Shown here: positions 11,328-24,713 of the stretch, piece by piece
Layout: each line of letters begins with the position of its first letter
Position numbering within the stretch: position 1 is the stretch's first letter
From: Pseudorasbora parva
Taxonomy: Eukaryota > Chordata > Actinopteri > Cypriniformes > Gobionidae
NCBI RefSeq assembly: GCF_024679245.1
Contig: NC_090174.1
Span: 18,464,933-18,528,932 of the forward strand
DNA length: 64,000 bases
Direction of reading: 5' to 3'
Notes under the pieces: model-generated
What the model saw: only the letters and a program-made list of their open reading frames with translations
Told to the model about the DNA's origin: nothing
Database searches by the model: none
Program-made: the position numbers and the translations under genes

Positions 11328-13531
11328 AATTTAGTGCTTAAAAAACATTTGCTGATATCTTCGAAACCGCTAGTCCGATCGAGACGAAACCAGCCTCAGA
11401 AGTTCGGAAACATAGGTCGATAGCTATACGCTAATGCCCAAATCTCAAAATATTGATAGTAAGGGGTAGTAAAATCCAATCAAAGTCAGGTGTCAGTCAT
11501 TTTTTACGTGTTTTTTCATATAAATGTCTATAACTCCAAAACAAAATGAAATATTTTCACCAAACTTGACACACATATGTATGGGCTCACTACGAGGACA
11601 CATAAAAAAATTGGTGGGATTGTGCCTCTTGGTGGCGCTATAATAAAACAAAACATGAAATTCCCATTGACTTCAATGCAGTATTACGGTTTAAAATGCT
11701 AATGCTATAATTTAAGAATGCACTAGTGTATCGTTACAAAACTCGGTATGTGTCTTCCGCTCTATGTCCCGAAGATATTCAAAAAGTTTCGGGGCAGCGC
11801 CACCTTGTGGTCAAAAGTTGTAATAAAATGTACAAAAATGCTAATAACTTTTGATTAAATTAGCCTATTGTAATGAGACTGGTCATAATACATTCATTGG
11901 CTCATGCCGAGAAGATAGATACCAATTTTGCCATATTTTGCAAACATATCTGTGCTCCATCTTGTTATTTGTTAAAAATCTACTTTTTCAAACTCATCCT
12001 AGACCGTTTGTCCGATTTTCACCAAAATTGATCCGTATCGTCTTCAGACCATGCTGACAAATACTTATGGATTTCGGATTGATAGACAAAACAGTTTTCA
12101 TATACCACTGCAACAGAGTTGAGCCATGATGCAAAAATTACTCTTGAGGCTGTATCTCTGCAATGCTTTGACATATTGACACCAAACTTTGCATGTGTCA
12201 TTGTCATCTCAATCTGACTAAACCACATCAGTTTCGTAACAGTGACACCTATTGGTCGAAAGTGATAAACCATTAAACCATTATTATTGACTGTATTTAA
12301 AATTTGACTGCTATTTTGCCTAAAATCAACTTAATAGGTCCTTAATGGCTCATTGTTGCAGTTGGCTTGAGACTTCCAGCCATGCTGGCATGTCTTGTCT
12401 TCTTCTTTGCGCTTGGCCCCGATAATGGCTGCTTGCAGCTATATTTAGGGGCCAAGCACCGAAGGTGCGGAGGCACCTATTGAAATCGTTAGTGTTCCTA
12501 TTATTATTCTGCTTCTTCTTCTTCTTCTTCTTCCGCCATAGGAGTCTCTGGCAGCCCATAGAACCGTATGGTAAAAAGTTGTGAAATTTGGCACACTCAT
12601 AGAGGCCAGTCTGAGCTGTCACTATAGCAAATTTGGTGCCTCTAACTCAATCCCTCTAGCGCCACCACCTGTCCAAAGTTTCACTCATATTTATGCTTAT
12701 AACTTTTGACCCCTAAGGGCTAGAAACAAAATTCTTTTTTCATCGGATTCCTTGGCTCAAGCCGATTCGATTTCACCCTATGATGTCATTTTCCGGTATG
12801 CAAATTTTCCCGCCATTTTGAATTTTCTGAAAAACCTACTTTTTCGAACTCCTCCTAGGCCGTTGCTCCGATTTTCACGAAAATTGAAACAGATCATCTT
12901 CAGAGCATGTTGACAAAAAGTTATGGAATTCAAGTTGATTCGTCCAATCGTTTTCAATAAACGCACAAACAAATTTTACGTGGAGGTTGCAAAAACACAC
13001 TAAAGGCTATATCTCCGCAACGCTTTATCGTATTCAAACCAACCTTGGTACATGTCATCACAAGCATGACTTGAAGCAACATGCAGCGTTTCGGCGCAGC
13101 GCCACCTACCTGTCCGGAGATACGAAAAATGCCTATTTTGGCTTATAACTTCTGAACCGTTTATCCAAAAATCATAAAATTGGTCTCATTACATTCAGGG
13201 CGTCATGCCGAGTCGACTGATATCCAATTTTACCATGTCGGCCATTTTGGATGTCGGCCATTTTGAATTATGTGCAAAAATGCTGTATTTTATGAACGCA
13301 TGAACAGATTGTTATGAAACTTGGTATGGGTCATCACCACGATGCCCTGAAGTAGCCTGACAAGTTTCGAAACAGCGCCACCTAGTGGAGAATTTTTTTT
13401 TTCAAACGCTTATAACTTTGGGTGTGGTTGACATATTTTGATGGGAGTGTGTTTTTTGGTCTCCTGAATCCTTGCCGACTCCAACGATACCAGACTTGCC
13501 AGGTTTCGGCATATGGTTTGCGCAGAGTTGT
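11328..13531 (+). repeat. Macrosatellite unit 6 (2204 bp)
   Basis: One 59-bp copy (12448-12506) after CAGCTATATTTA. CTCF-consensus match at 13375-13388 (minus). Type a/1. Private substitutions include CATTACATTCAGG and CCTGACAAGTTTC. Confidence 0.97.
12448..12506 (+). repeat. 59-bp minisatellite monomer, single copy (unit 6)
   Basis: A single copy between CAGCTATATTTA and TATTATTCTGC, the likely ancestral single-copy state. Unit 8 has the same state at 16788-16846. Confidence 0.95.
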
Positions 13532-15667
13532 AATTTAGTGCTTAAAAAACATTTGCTGATATCTTCGAAACCGCTAGTCCGATCGAGACGAAACCAGCCT
13601 CAGAAGTTCGGAAACATAGGTCGATAGCTATACGCTAATGCCCAAATCTCAAAATATTGATAGTAAGGGGTAGTAAAATCCAATCAAAGTCAGGTGTCAG
13701 TCATTTTTTACGTGTTTTTTCATATAAATGTCTATAACTCCAAAACAAAATGAAATATTTTCACCAAACTTGACACACATATGTATGGGCTCACTACGAG
13801 GACACATAAAAAAATTGGTGGGATTGTGCCTCTTGGTGGCGCTATAATAAAACAAAACATGAAATTCCCATTGACTTCAATGCAGTATTACGGTTTAAAA
13901 TGCTAATGCTATAATTTAAGAATGCACTAGTGTATCATTACAAAACTCGGTATGTGTCTTCCGCTCTATGTCCCGAACATATTCAAAAAGTTTCGGGGCA
14001 GCGCCACCTTGTGGTCAAAAGTTGTAATAAAATGTACAAAAATGCTAATAACTTTTGATTAAATTAGCCTATTGTAATGAGACTGGTCATAATACATTCA
14101 TTGGCTCATGCCGAGAAGATAGATACCAATTTTGCCATATTTTGCAAACATATCTGTGCTCCATCTTGTTATTTGTTAAAAATCTACTTTTTCAAACTCA
14201 TCCTAGACCGTTTGTCCGATTTTCACCAAAATTGATCCGTATCGTCTTCAGACCATGCTGACAAATACTTATGGATTTCGGATTGATAGACAAAACAGTT
14301 TTCATATACCACTGCAACAGAGTTGAGCCATGATGCAAAAATTACTCTTGAGGCTGTATCTCTGCAATGCTTTGACATATTGACACCAAACTTTGCATGT
14401 GTCATTGTCATCTCAATCTGACTAAACCACATCAGTTTCGTAACAGTGACACCTATTGGTCGAAAGTGATAAACCATTAAACCATTATTATTGACTGTAT
14501 TTAAAATTTGACTGCTATTTTGCCTAAAATCAACTTAATAGGTCCTTAATGGCTCATTGTTGCAGTTGGCTTGAGACTTCCAGCCATGCTGGCATGTCTT
14601 GTCTTCTTCTTTGCGCTTGGCCCCGATAATGGCTGCTTGCAGCTATATTTATTATTCTTCTTCTTTTTCCGCCATAGGAGTCTCTGGCAGCCCATAGAAC
14701 CGTATGGTAAAAAGTTGTGAAATTTGGCACACTCATAGAGGCCAGTCTGAGCTGTCACTATAGCAAATTTGGTGCCTCTAACTCAATCCCTCTAGCGCCA
14801 CCACCTGTCCAAAGTTTCACTCATATTTATGCTTATAACTTTTGACCCCTAAGGGCTAGAAACAAAATTCTTTTTTCATCGGATTCCTTGGCTCAAGCCG
14901 ATTCGATTTCACCCTATGATGTCATTTTCCGGTATGCAAATTTTCCCGCCATTTTGAATTTTCTGAAAAACCTACTTTTTCGAACTCCTCCTAGGCCGTT
15001 GCTCCGATTTTCACGAAAATTGAAACAGATCATCTTCAGAGCATGTTGACAAAAAGTTATGGAATTCAAGTTGATTCGTCCAATCGTTTTCAATAAACGC
15101 ACAAACAAATTTTACGTGGAGGTTGCAAAAACACACTAAAGGCTATATCTCCGCAACGCTTTATCGTATTCAAACCAACCTTGGTACATGTCATCACAAG
15201 CATGACTTGAAGCAACATGCAGCGTTTCGGCGCAGCGCCACCTACCTGTCCGGAGATACGAAAAATGCCTATTTTGGCTTATAACTTCTGAACCGTTTAT
15301 CCAAAAATCATAAAATTGGTCTCATTAGATTCAGGGCGTCATGCCGAGTCGACTGATATCCAATTTTACCATGTCGGCCATTTTGGATGTCGGCCATTTT
15401 GAATTATGTGCAAAAATGCTGTATTTTATGAACGCATGAACAGATTGTTATGAAACTTGGTATGGGTCATCACCACGATGCCCTGAAGTAGCCTGAGAAG
15501 TTTCGAAACAGCGCCACCTAGTGGAGAATTTTTTTTTTCAAACGCTTATAACTTTGGGTGTGGTTGACATATTTTGATGGGAGTGTGTTTTTTGGTCTCC
15601 TGAATCCTTGCCGACTCCAACGATACCAGACTTGCCAGGTTTCGGCATATGGTTTGCGCAGAGTTGT
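13532..15667 (+). repeat. Macrosatellite unit 7 (2136 bp)
   Basis: No 59-bp copies; same junction and length as unit 4. CTCF-consensus match at 15511-15524 (minus). Type a/1. Confidence 0.97.
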
Positions 15668-17862
15668 AATTTAGTGCTTAAAAAACATTTGCTGATATCT
15701 TCGAAACCGCTAGTCCGATCGAGACGAAACCAGCCTCAGAAGTTCGGAAACATAGGTCGATAGCTATACGCTAATGCCCAAATCTCAAAATATTGATAGT
15801 AAGGGGTAGTAAAATCCAATCAAAGTCAGGTGTCAGTCCTTTTTTACGTGTTTTTTCATATAAATGTCTATAACTCCAAAACAAAATGAGATATTTTCAC
15901 CAAACTTGACACACATATGTATGGGCTCACTACGAGGACACATAAAAAAATTGGTGGGATTGTGCCTCTTGGTGGCGCTATAATAAAACAAAACATGAAA
16001 TTCCCATTGACTTCAATGCAGTATTACGGTTTAAAATGCTAATGCTATAATTTAAGAATGCATTAGCGTATCGTTACAAAACTCGGTATGTGTCTTCCGC
16101 TCCATGTCCCGAAGATACTCAAAAAGTTTCGGGGTAGCGCCACCTTGTGGTCAAAAGTTGTAATAAAATGTACAGAAATGCGAATAACTTTTGATTAAAT
16201 TAACCCATTGTAATGAAACTGGTCATAATGCAGTCAATGGCTCATGCCGAGAACATGGATACCAATTGTGCCATATTTTGCAAACCTATCTGTCCTCCGT
16301 CTTGTTATTTGTTAAAAACCTACTTTTTCAAACTCATCCTAGACCGTTTGTCCGATTTTCACCAAAATTGATCCGTATCGTCTTCAGACCATGCTGACAA
16401 ATAGTTATGGATTTCGGATTGATAGACAAAACAGTTTTCATATACCACTGCAACAGAGTTGAGCCATGATGCAAAAATTACTCTTGAGGCTGTATCTCTG
16501 CAATGCTTTGACATATTGACACCAAACTTTGCATGTGTCATTGTCATCTCAATCTGACTAAACCACATCAGTTTCGTAACAGTGACACCTATTGGTCGAA
16601 AGTGATAAACCATTAAACCATTATTATTGACTGTATTTAAAATTTGACTGCTATTTTGCCTAAAATCAACTTAATAGGTCCTTAATGGCTCATTGTTGCA
16701 GTTGGCTTGAGACTTCCAGCCATGCTGGCATGTCTTGTCTTCTTCTTTGCGCTTGGCCCCGATAATGGCTGCTTGCAGCTATATTTAGGGGCCAAGCACC
16801 GAAGGTGCGGAGGCACCTATTGAAATCGTTAGTGTTCCTATTATTATTATTCTGCTTCTTCTTCCGCCATAGGAGTCTCTGGCAGCCCATAGAACCGTAT
16901 GGTAAAAAGTTGTGAAATTTGGCACACTCATAGAGGCCAGTCTGAGCTGTCACTATAGCAAATTTGGTGCCTCTAACTCAATCCCTCTAGCGCCACCACC
17001 TGTCCAAAGTTTCACTCATATTTATGCTTATAACTTTTGACCCCTAAGGGCTAGAAACAAAATTCTTTTTTCATCGGATTCCTTGGCTCAAGCCGATTCG
17101 ATTTCACCCTATGATGTCATTTTCCGGTATGCAAATTTTCCCGCCATTTTGAATTTTCTGAAAAACCTACTTTTTCAAACTCCTCCTAGGCCGTTGCTCC
17201 GATTTTCACGAAAATTGAAACAGATCATCTTCAGAGCATGTTGACAAAAAGTTATGGAATTCAAGTTGATTCGTCCAATCGTTTTCAATAAACGCACAAA
17301 CAAATTTTACGTGGAGGTTGCAAAAACACACTAAAGGCTATATCTCCGCAACGCTTTATCGTATTCAAACCAACCTTGGTACATGTCATCACAAGCATGA
17401 CTTGAAGCAACATGCAGCGTTTCGGCGCAGCGCCACCTACCTGTCCGGAGATACGAAAAATGCCTATTTTGGCTTATAACTTCTGAACCGTTTATCCAAA
17501 AATCATAAAATTGGTCTCATTAGATTCAGGGCGTCATGCCGAGTCGACTGATATCCAATTTTACCATGTCGGCCATTTTGGATGTCGGCCATTTTGAATT
17601 ATGTGCAAAAATGCTGTATTTTATGAACGCATGAACAGATTGTTATGAAACTTGGTATGGGTCATCACCACGATGCCCTGAAGTAGCCTGAGAAGTTTCG
17701 AAACAGCGCCACCTAGTGGAGAATTTTTTTTTTCAAACGCTTATAACTTTGGGTGTGGTTGACATATTTTGATGGGAGTGTGTTTTTTGGTCTCCTGAAT
17801 CCTTGCCGACTCCAACGATACCAGACTTGCCAGGTTTCGGCATATGGTTTGCGCAGAGTTGT
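15668..17862 (+). repeat. Macrosatellite unit 8 (2195 bp)
   Basis: One 59-bp copy (16788-16846) followed by a short CTT tract. CTCF-consensus match at 17706-17719 (minus). First-half marker type b, second-half type 1. The copy has TTTTTCAAACTCC where other units have TTTTTCGAACTCC. Confidence 0.97.
16788..16846 (+). repeat. 59-bp minisatellite monomer, single copy (unit 8)
   Basis: A single copy between CAGCTATATTTA and TATTATTATTCTGC. Confidence 0.95.
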
Positions 17863-19995
17863 AATTTAGCGCTTAAAAAACATTTGCTGATATCTTCGAA
17901 ACCGCTAGTCCGATCGAGACGAAACCAGCCTCAGAAGTTCGGAAACATAGGTCGATAGCTACACGCTAATGCCCAAATCTCAAAATATTGATAGTAAGGG
18001 GTAGTAAAATCCAATCAAAGTCAGGTGTCAGTCCTTTTTTACGTGTTTTTTCATATAAATGTCTATAACTCCAAAACAAAATGAGATATTTTCACCAAAC
18101 TTGACACACATATGTATGGGCTCACTACGAGGACACATAAAAAAATTGGTGGGATTGTGCCTCTTGGTGGCGCTATAATAAAACAAAACATGAAATTCCC
18201 ATTGACTTCAATGCAGTATTACGGTTTAAAATGCTAATGCTATAATTTAAGAATGCACTAGTGTATCATTACAAAACTCGGTATGTGTCTTCCGCTCTAT
18301 GTCCCGAAGATATTCAAAAAGTTTCGGGGCAGCGCCACCTTGTGGTCAAAAGTTGTAATAAAATGTACAAAAATGCTAATAACTTTTGATTAAATTAGCC
18401 TATTGTAATGAGACTGGTCATAATACATTCATTGGCTCATGCCGAGAAGATAGATACCAATTTTGCCATATTTTGCAAACATATCTGTGCTCCATCTTGT
18501 TATTTGTTAAAAATCTACTTTTTCAAACTCATCCTAGACCGTTTGTCCGATTTTCACCAAAATTGATCCGTATCGTCTTCAGACCATGCTGACAAATACT
18601 TATGGATTTCGGATTGATAGACAAAACAGTTTTCATATACCACTGCAACAGAGTTGAGCCATGATGCAAAAATTACTCTTGAGGCTGTATCTCTGCAATG
18701 CTTTGACATATTGACACCAAACTTTGCATGTGTCATTGTCATCTCAATCTGACTAAACCACATCAGTTTCGTAACAGTGACACCTATTGGTCGAAAGTGA
18801 TAAACCATTAAACCATTATTATTGACTGTATTTAAAATTTGACTGCTATTTTGCCTAAAATCAACTTAATAGGTCCTTAATGGCTCATTGTTGCAGTTGG
18901 CTTGAGACTTCCAGCCATGCTGGCATGTCTTGTCTTCTTCTTTGCGCTTGGCCCCGATAATGGCTGCTTGCAGCTATATTTATTATTCTGCTTCTTCCGC
19001 CATAGGAGTCTCTGGCAGCCCATAGAACCGTATGGTAAAAAGTTGTGAAATTTGGCACACTCATAGAGGCCAGTCTGAGCTGTCACTATAGCAAATTTGG
19101 TGCCTCTAACTCAATCCCTCTAGCGCCACCACCTGTCCAAAGTTTCACTCATATTTATGCTTATAACTTTTGACCCCTAAGGGCTAGAAACAAAATTCTT
19201 TTTTCATCGGATTCCTTGGCTCAAGACGATTCGATTTCACCCTATGATGTCATTTTCCGGTATGCAAATTTTCCCGCCATTTTGAATTTTCTGAAAAACC
19301 TACTTTTTCGAACTCCTCCTAGGCCGTTGCTCCGATTTTCACGAAAATTGAAACAGATCATCTTCAGAGCATGTTGACAAAAAGTTATGGAATTCAAGTT
19401 GATTCGTCCAATCGTTTTCAATAAACGCACAAACAAATTTTACGTGGAGGTTGCAAAAACACACTAAAGGCTATATCTCCACAACGCTTTATCGTATTCA
19501 AACCAAACTTGGTACATGTCATCACAAGCATGACCTGAAGCAACATGCAGCGTTTCGGCGCAGCGCCACCTACTGGTCCGGAGATACGAAAAATGCATAT
19601 TTTGGCTTATAACTTCTGAACCGTTTATCCAAAAATCATAAAATTGGTCTCATTAGATTCAGGGCGTCATGCCGAGTCGACTGATATCCAATTTTACCAT
19701 GTCGGCCATTTTGGATGTCGGCCATTTTGAATTATGTGCAAAAATGCTGTATTTTATGAACGCATGAACGGATTGTTACGAAACTTGGTATGGGTCATCA
19801 CCACGATGCCCTGAAGTAGCCTGAGAAGTTTCGAAACAGCGCCACCTAGTGGAGAATTTTTTTTTTCAAACGCTTATAACTTTGGGTGTGGTTGACATAT
19901 TTTGATGGGAGTGTGTTTTTTGGTCTCCTGAATCCTTGCCGACTCCAACGATACCAGACTTGCCAGGTTTCGGCATATGGTTTGCGCAGAGTTGT
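17863..19995 (+). repeat. Macrosatellite unit 9 (2133 bp)
   Basis: No 59-bp copies and the shortest CTT tract (CTGCTTCTTCC). It starts with the TTAGCGCTT variant. CTCF-consensus match at 19839-19852 and a second exact match at 19563-19576 (both minus), because the second-half marker is type 2 (TACTGGTCCGG). First-half marker type a. Confidence 0.97.
19563..19576 (-). promoter_or_regulatory. Second exact CTCF-consensus match, present in units 9, 10, 15 and 18 only
   Basis: GCGCCACCTACTGG reads CCAGTAGGTGGCGC on the minus strand, 14 of 14 to the core consensus. Other copies are at 21832-21845, 33197-33210 and 39627-39640. The remaining units have GCGCCACCTACCTG here, which breaks the consensus. 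Confidence 0.55.
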
Positions 19996-22264
19996 AATTT
20001 AGTGCTTAAAAAACATTTGCTGATATCTTCGAAACCGCTAGTCCGATCGAGACGAAACCAGCCTCAGAAGTTCGGAAACATAGGTCGATAGCTATACGCT
20101 AATGCCCAAATCTCAAAATATTGATAGTAAGGGGTAGTAAAATCCAATCAAAGTCAGGTGTCAGTCCTTTTTTACGTGTTTTTTCATATAAATGTCTATA
20201 ACTCCAAAACAAAATGAGATATTTTCACCAAACTTGACACACATATGTATGGGCTCACTATGAGGACACATAAAAAAATTGGTGGGATTGTGCCTCTTGG
20301 TGGCGCTATAATAAAACAAAACATGAAATTCCCATTGACTTCAATGCAGTATTATGGTTTAAAATGCTAATGCTATAATTTAAGAATGCATTAGCGTATC
20401 GTTACAAAACTCGGTATGTGTCTTCCGCTCCATGTCCTGAAGATACTCAAAAAGTTTCGGGGTAGCGCCACCTTGTGGTCAAAAGTTGTAATAAAAAGTA
20501 CAGAAATGCGAATAACTTTTGATTAAATTAACCCATTGTAATGAAACTGGTCATAATACAGTCAATGGCTCATGCCGAGAACATGGATACCAATTGTGCC
20601 ATATTTTGCAAACCTATCTGTCCTCCGTCTTGTTATTTGTTAAAAACCTACTTTTTCAAACTCATCCTAGACCGTTTGTCCGATTTTCACCAAAATTGAT
20701 CCGTATCGTCTTCAGACCATGCTGACAAATAGTTATGGATTTCGGATTGATAGACAAAACAGTTTTCATATACCACTGCAACAGAGTTGAGCCATGATGC
20801 AAAAATTACTCTTGAGGCTGTATCTCTGCAATGCTTTGACATATTGACACCAAACTTTGCATGTGTCATTGTCATCTCAATCTGACTAAACCACATCAGT
20901 TTCGTAACAGTGACACCTATTGGTCGAAAGTGATAAACCATTAAACCATTATTATTGACTGTATTTAAAATTTGACTGCTATTTTGCCTAAAATCAACTT
21001 AATAGGTCCTTAATGGCTCATTGTTGCAGTTGGCTTGAGACTTCCAGCCATGCTGGCATGTCTTGTCTTCTTCTTTGCGCTTGGCCCCGATAATGGCTGC
21101 TTGTTATTATTAGGGGCCAAGCACCGAAGGTGCGGAGGCACCTATTGAAATCGTTAGTGTTCCTATTATTAGGGGCCAAGCACCGAAGGTGCGGAGGCAC
21201 CTATTGAAATCGTTAGTGTTCCTATTATTATTATTCTGCTTCTTCTTCTTCTTCTTCTTTTTCTTCCGCCATAGGAGTCTCTGGCAGCCCATAGAACCGT
21301 ATGGTAAAAAGTTGTGAAATTTGGCACACTCATAGAGGCCAGTCTGAGCTGTCACTATAGCAAATTTGGTGCCTCTAACTCAATCCCTCTAGCGCCACCA
21401 CCTGTCCAAAGTTTCACTCATATTTATGCTTATAACTTTTGACCCCTAAGGGCTAGAAACAAAATTCTTTTTTCATCGGATTCCTTTGCTCAAGACGATT
21501 CGATTTCACCCTATGATGTCATTTTCCGGTATGCAAATTTTCCCGCCATTTTGAATTTTCTGAAAAACTTACTTTTTCGAACTCCTCCTAGGCCGTTGCT
21601 CCGATTTTCACGAAAATTGAAACAGATCATCTTCAGAGCATGTTGACAAAAAGTTATGGAATTCAAGTTGATTCGTCCAATCGTTTTCAATAAACGCACA
21701 AACAAATTTTACGTGGAGGTTGCAAAAACACACTAAAGGCTATATCTCCGCAACGCTTTATCGTATTCAAACCAAACTTGGTACATGTCATCACAAGCAT
21801 GACCTGAAGCAACATGCAGCGTTTCGGCGCAGCGCCACCTACTGGTCCGGAGATACGAAAAATGCATATTTTGGCTTATAACTTCTGAACCGTTTATCCA
21901 AAAATCATAAAATTGGTCTCATTAGATTCAGGGCGTCATGCCGAGTCGACTGATATCCAATTTTACCATGTCGGCCATTTTGGATGTCGGCCATTTTGAA
22001 TTATGTGCAAAAATGCTGTATTTTATGAACGCATGAACGGATTGTTACGAAACTTGGTATGGGTCATCACCACGATGCCCTGAAGTAGCCTGAGAAGTTT
22101 CGAAACAGCGCCACCTAGTGGAGAATTTTTTTTTTCAAACGCTTATAACTTTGGGTGTGGTTGACATATTTTGATGGGAGTGTGTTTTTTGGTCTCCTGA
22201 ATCCTTGCCGACTCCAACGATACCAGACTTGCCAGGTTTTGGCATATGGTTTGCGCAGAGTTGT
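19996..22264 (+). repeat. Macrosatellite unit 10 (2269 bp)
   Basis: Two 59-bp copies (21113-21230) after the shortened junction GCTGCTTGTTATTATTA, which lacks CAGCTATATTT. CTCF-consensus matches at 22108-22121 and 21832-21845 (both minus). First-half marker type b combined with second-half type 2, the only unit with that pairing. Confidence 0.97.
21113..21230 (+). repeat. 59-bp minisatellite, 2 copies (unit 10)
   Basis: Monomer starts are 21113 and 21172. The preceding junction is the shortened GCTGCTTGTTATTATTA. Confidence 0.97.
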
Positions 22265-24713
22265 AATTTAGTGCTTAAAAAACATTTGCTGATATCTTCG
22301 AAACCGCTAGTCCGATCGAGACGAAACCAGCCTCAGAAGTTCGGAAACATAGGTCGATAGCTATACGCTAATGCCCAAATGTCAAAATATTGATAGTAAG
22401 GGGTAGTAAAATCCAATCAAAGTCAGGTGTCAGTCATTTTTTACGTGTTTTTTCATATAAATGTCTATAACTCCAAAACAAAATGAAATATTTTCACCAA
22501 ACTTGACACACATATGTATGGGCTCACTACGAGGACACATAAAAAAATTGGTGGGATTGTGCCTCTTGGTGGCGCTATAATAAAACAAAACATGAAATTC
22601 CCATTGACTTCAATGCAGTATTACGGTTTAAAATGCTAATGCTATAATTTAAGAATGCACTAGTGTATCATTACAAAACTCGGTATGTGTCTTCCGCTCT
22701 ATGTCCCGAAGATATTCAAAAAGTTTCGGGGCAGCGCCACCTTGTGGTCAAAAGTTGTAATAAAATGTACAAAAATGCTAATAACTTTTGATTAAATTAG
22801 CCTATTGTAATGAGACTGGTCATAATACATTCATTGGCTCATGCCGAGAAGATAGATACCAATTTTGCCATATTTTGCAAACATATCTGTGCTCCATCTT
22901 GTTATTTGTTAAAAATCTACTTTTTCAAACTCATCCTAGACCGTTTGTCCGATTTTCACCAAAATTGATCCGTATCGTCTTCAGACCATGCTGACAAATA
23001 GTTATGGATTTCGGATTGATAGACAAAACAGTTTTCATATACCACTGCAACAGAGTTGAGCCATGATGCAAAAATTACTCTTGAGGCTGTATCTCTGCAA
23101 TGCTTTGACATATTGACACCAAACTTTGCATGTGTCATTGTCATCTCAATCTGACTAAACCACATCAGTTTCGTAACAGTGACACCTATTGGTCGAAAGT
23201 GATAAACCATTAAACCATTATTATTGACTGTATTTAAAATTTGACTGCTATTTTGCCTAAAATCAACTTAATAGGTCCTTAATGGCTCATTGTTGCAGTT
23301 GGCTTGAGACTTCCAGCCATGCTGGCATGTCTTGTCTTCTTCTTTGCGCTTGGCCCCGATAATGGCTGCTTGCAGCTATATTTAGGGGCCAAGCACCGAA
23401 GGTGCGGAGGCACCTATTGAAATTGTTAGTGTTCCTATTATTATTATTCTGCTTCTTCTTCTTCTTCTTCTTTTTCTTTTTCTTCCGCCATAGGAGTCTC
23501 TGGCAGCCCATAGAACCGTATGGTAAAAAGTTGTGAAATTTGGCACACTCATAGAGGCCAGTCTGAGCTGTCACTATAGCAAATTTGGTGCCTCTAACTC
23601 AATCCCTCTAGTTAGGGGCCAAGCACCGAAGGTGCGGAGGCACCTATTGAAATTGTTAGTGTTCCTATTATTATTATTCTGCTTCTTCTTCTTCTTCTTC
23701 TTTTTCTTTTTCTTCCGCCATAGGAGTCTCTGGCAGCCCATAGAACCGTATGGTAAAAAGTTGTGAAATTTGGCACACTCATAGAGGCCAGTCTGAGCTG
23801 TCACTATAGCAAATTTGGTGCCTCTAACTCAATCCCTCTAGCGCCACCACCTGTCCAAAGTTTCACTCATATTTATGCTTATAACTTTTGACCCCTAAGG
23901 GCTAGAAACAAAATTCTTTTTTCATCGGATTCCTTGGCTCAAGCCGATTCGATTTCACCCTATGATGTCATTTTCCGGTATGCAAATTTTCCCGCCATTT
24001 TGAATTTTCTGAAAAACCTACTTTTTCGAACTCCTCCTAGGCCGTTGCTCCGATTTTCACGAAAATTGAAACAGATCATCTTCAGAGCATGTTGACAAAA
24101 AGTTATGGAATTCAAGTTGATTCGTCCAATCGTTTTCAATAAACGCACAAACAAATTTTACGTGGAGGTTGCAAAAACACACTAAAGGCTATATCTCCGC
24201 AACGCTTTATCGTATTCAAACCAACCTTGGTACATGTCATCACAAGCATGACTTGAAGCAACATGCAGCGTTTCGGCGCAGCGCCACCTACCTGTCCGGA
24301 GATACGAAAAATGCCTATTTTGGCTTATAACTTCTGAACCGTTTATCCAAAAATCATAAAATTGGTCTCATTAGATTCAGGGCGTCATGCCGAGTCGACT
24401 GATATCCAATTTTACCATGTCGGCCATTTTGGATGTCGGCCATTTTGAATTATGTGCAAAAATGCTGTATTTTATGAACGCATGAACAGATTGTTATGAA
24501 ACTTGGTATGGGTCATCACCACGATGCCCTGAAGTAGCCTGAGAAGTTTCGAAACAGCGCCACCTAGTGGAGAATTTTTTTTTTCAAACGCTTATAACTT
24601 TGGGTGTGGTTGACATATTTTGATGGGAGTGTGTTTTTTGGTCTCCTGAATCCTTGCCGACTCCAACGATACCAGACTTGCCAGGTTTCGGCATATGGTT
24701 TGCGCAGAGTTGT
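22265..24713 (+). repeat. Macrosatellite unit 11 (2449 bp) with internal 230-bp duplication
   Basis: One 59-bp copy plus the CTT tract and the next stretch up to CCCTCTAG is duplicated in tandem: GGGGCC starts at 23385 and again at 23615. CTCF-consensus match at 24557-24570 (minus). Type a/1. It carries the CAAATGTCAAAAT variant also seen in units 16 and 19. Confidence 0.97.
23382..23844 (+). repeat. 230-bp tandem duplication including a 59-bp monomer (unit 11)
   Basis: The segment from TTAGGGGCC through the CTT tract, the CCGCCATAGGAG stretch and on to CCCTCTAG is present twice, with GGGGCC at 23385 and 23615. The new junction reads CTCTAG-TTAGGGGCC. The second copy continues normally into CGCCACCACC. 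Both copies look identical, so the event appears recent. Confidence 0.96.
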
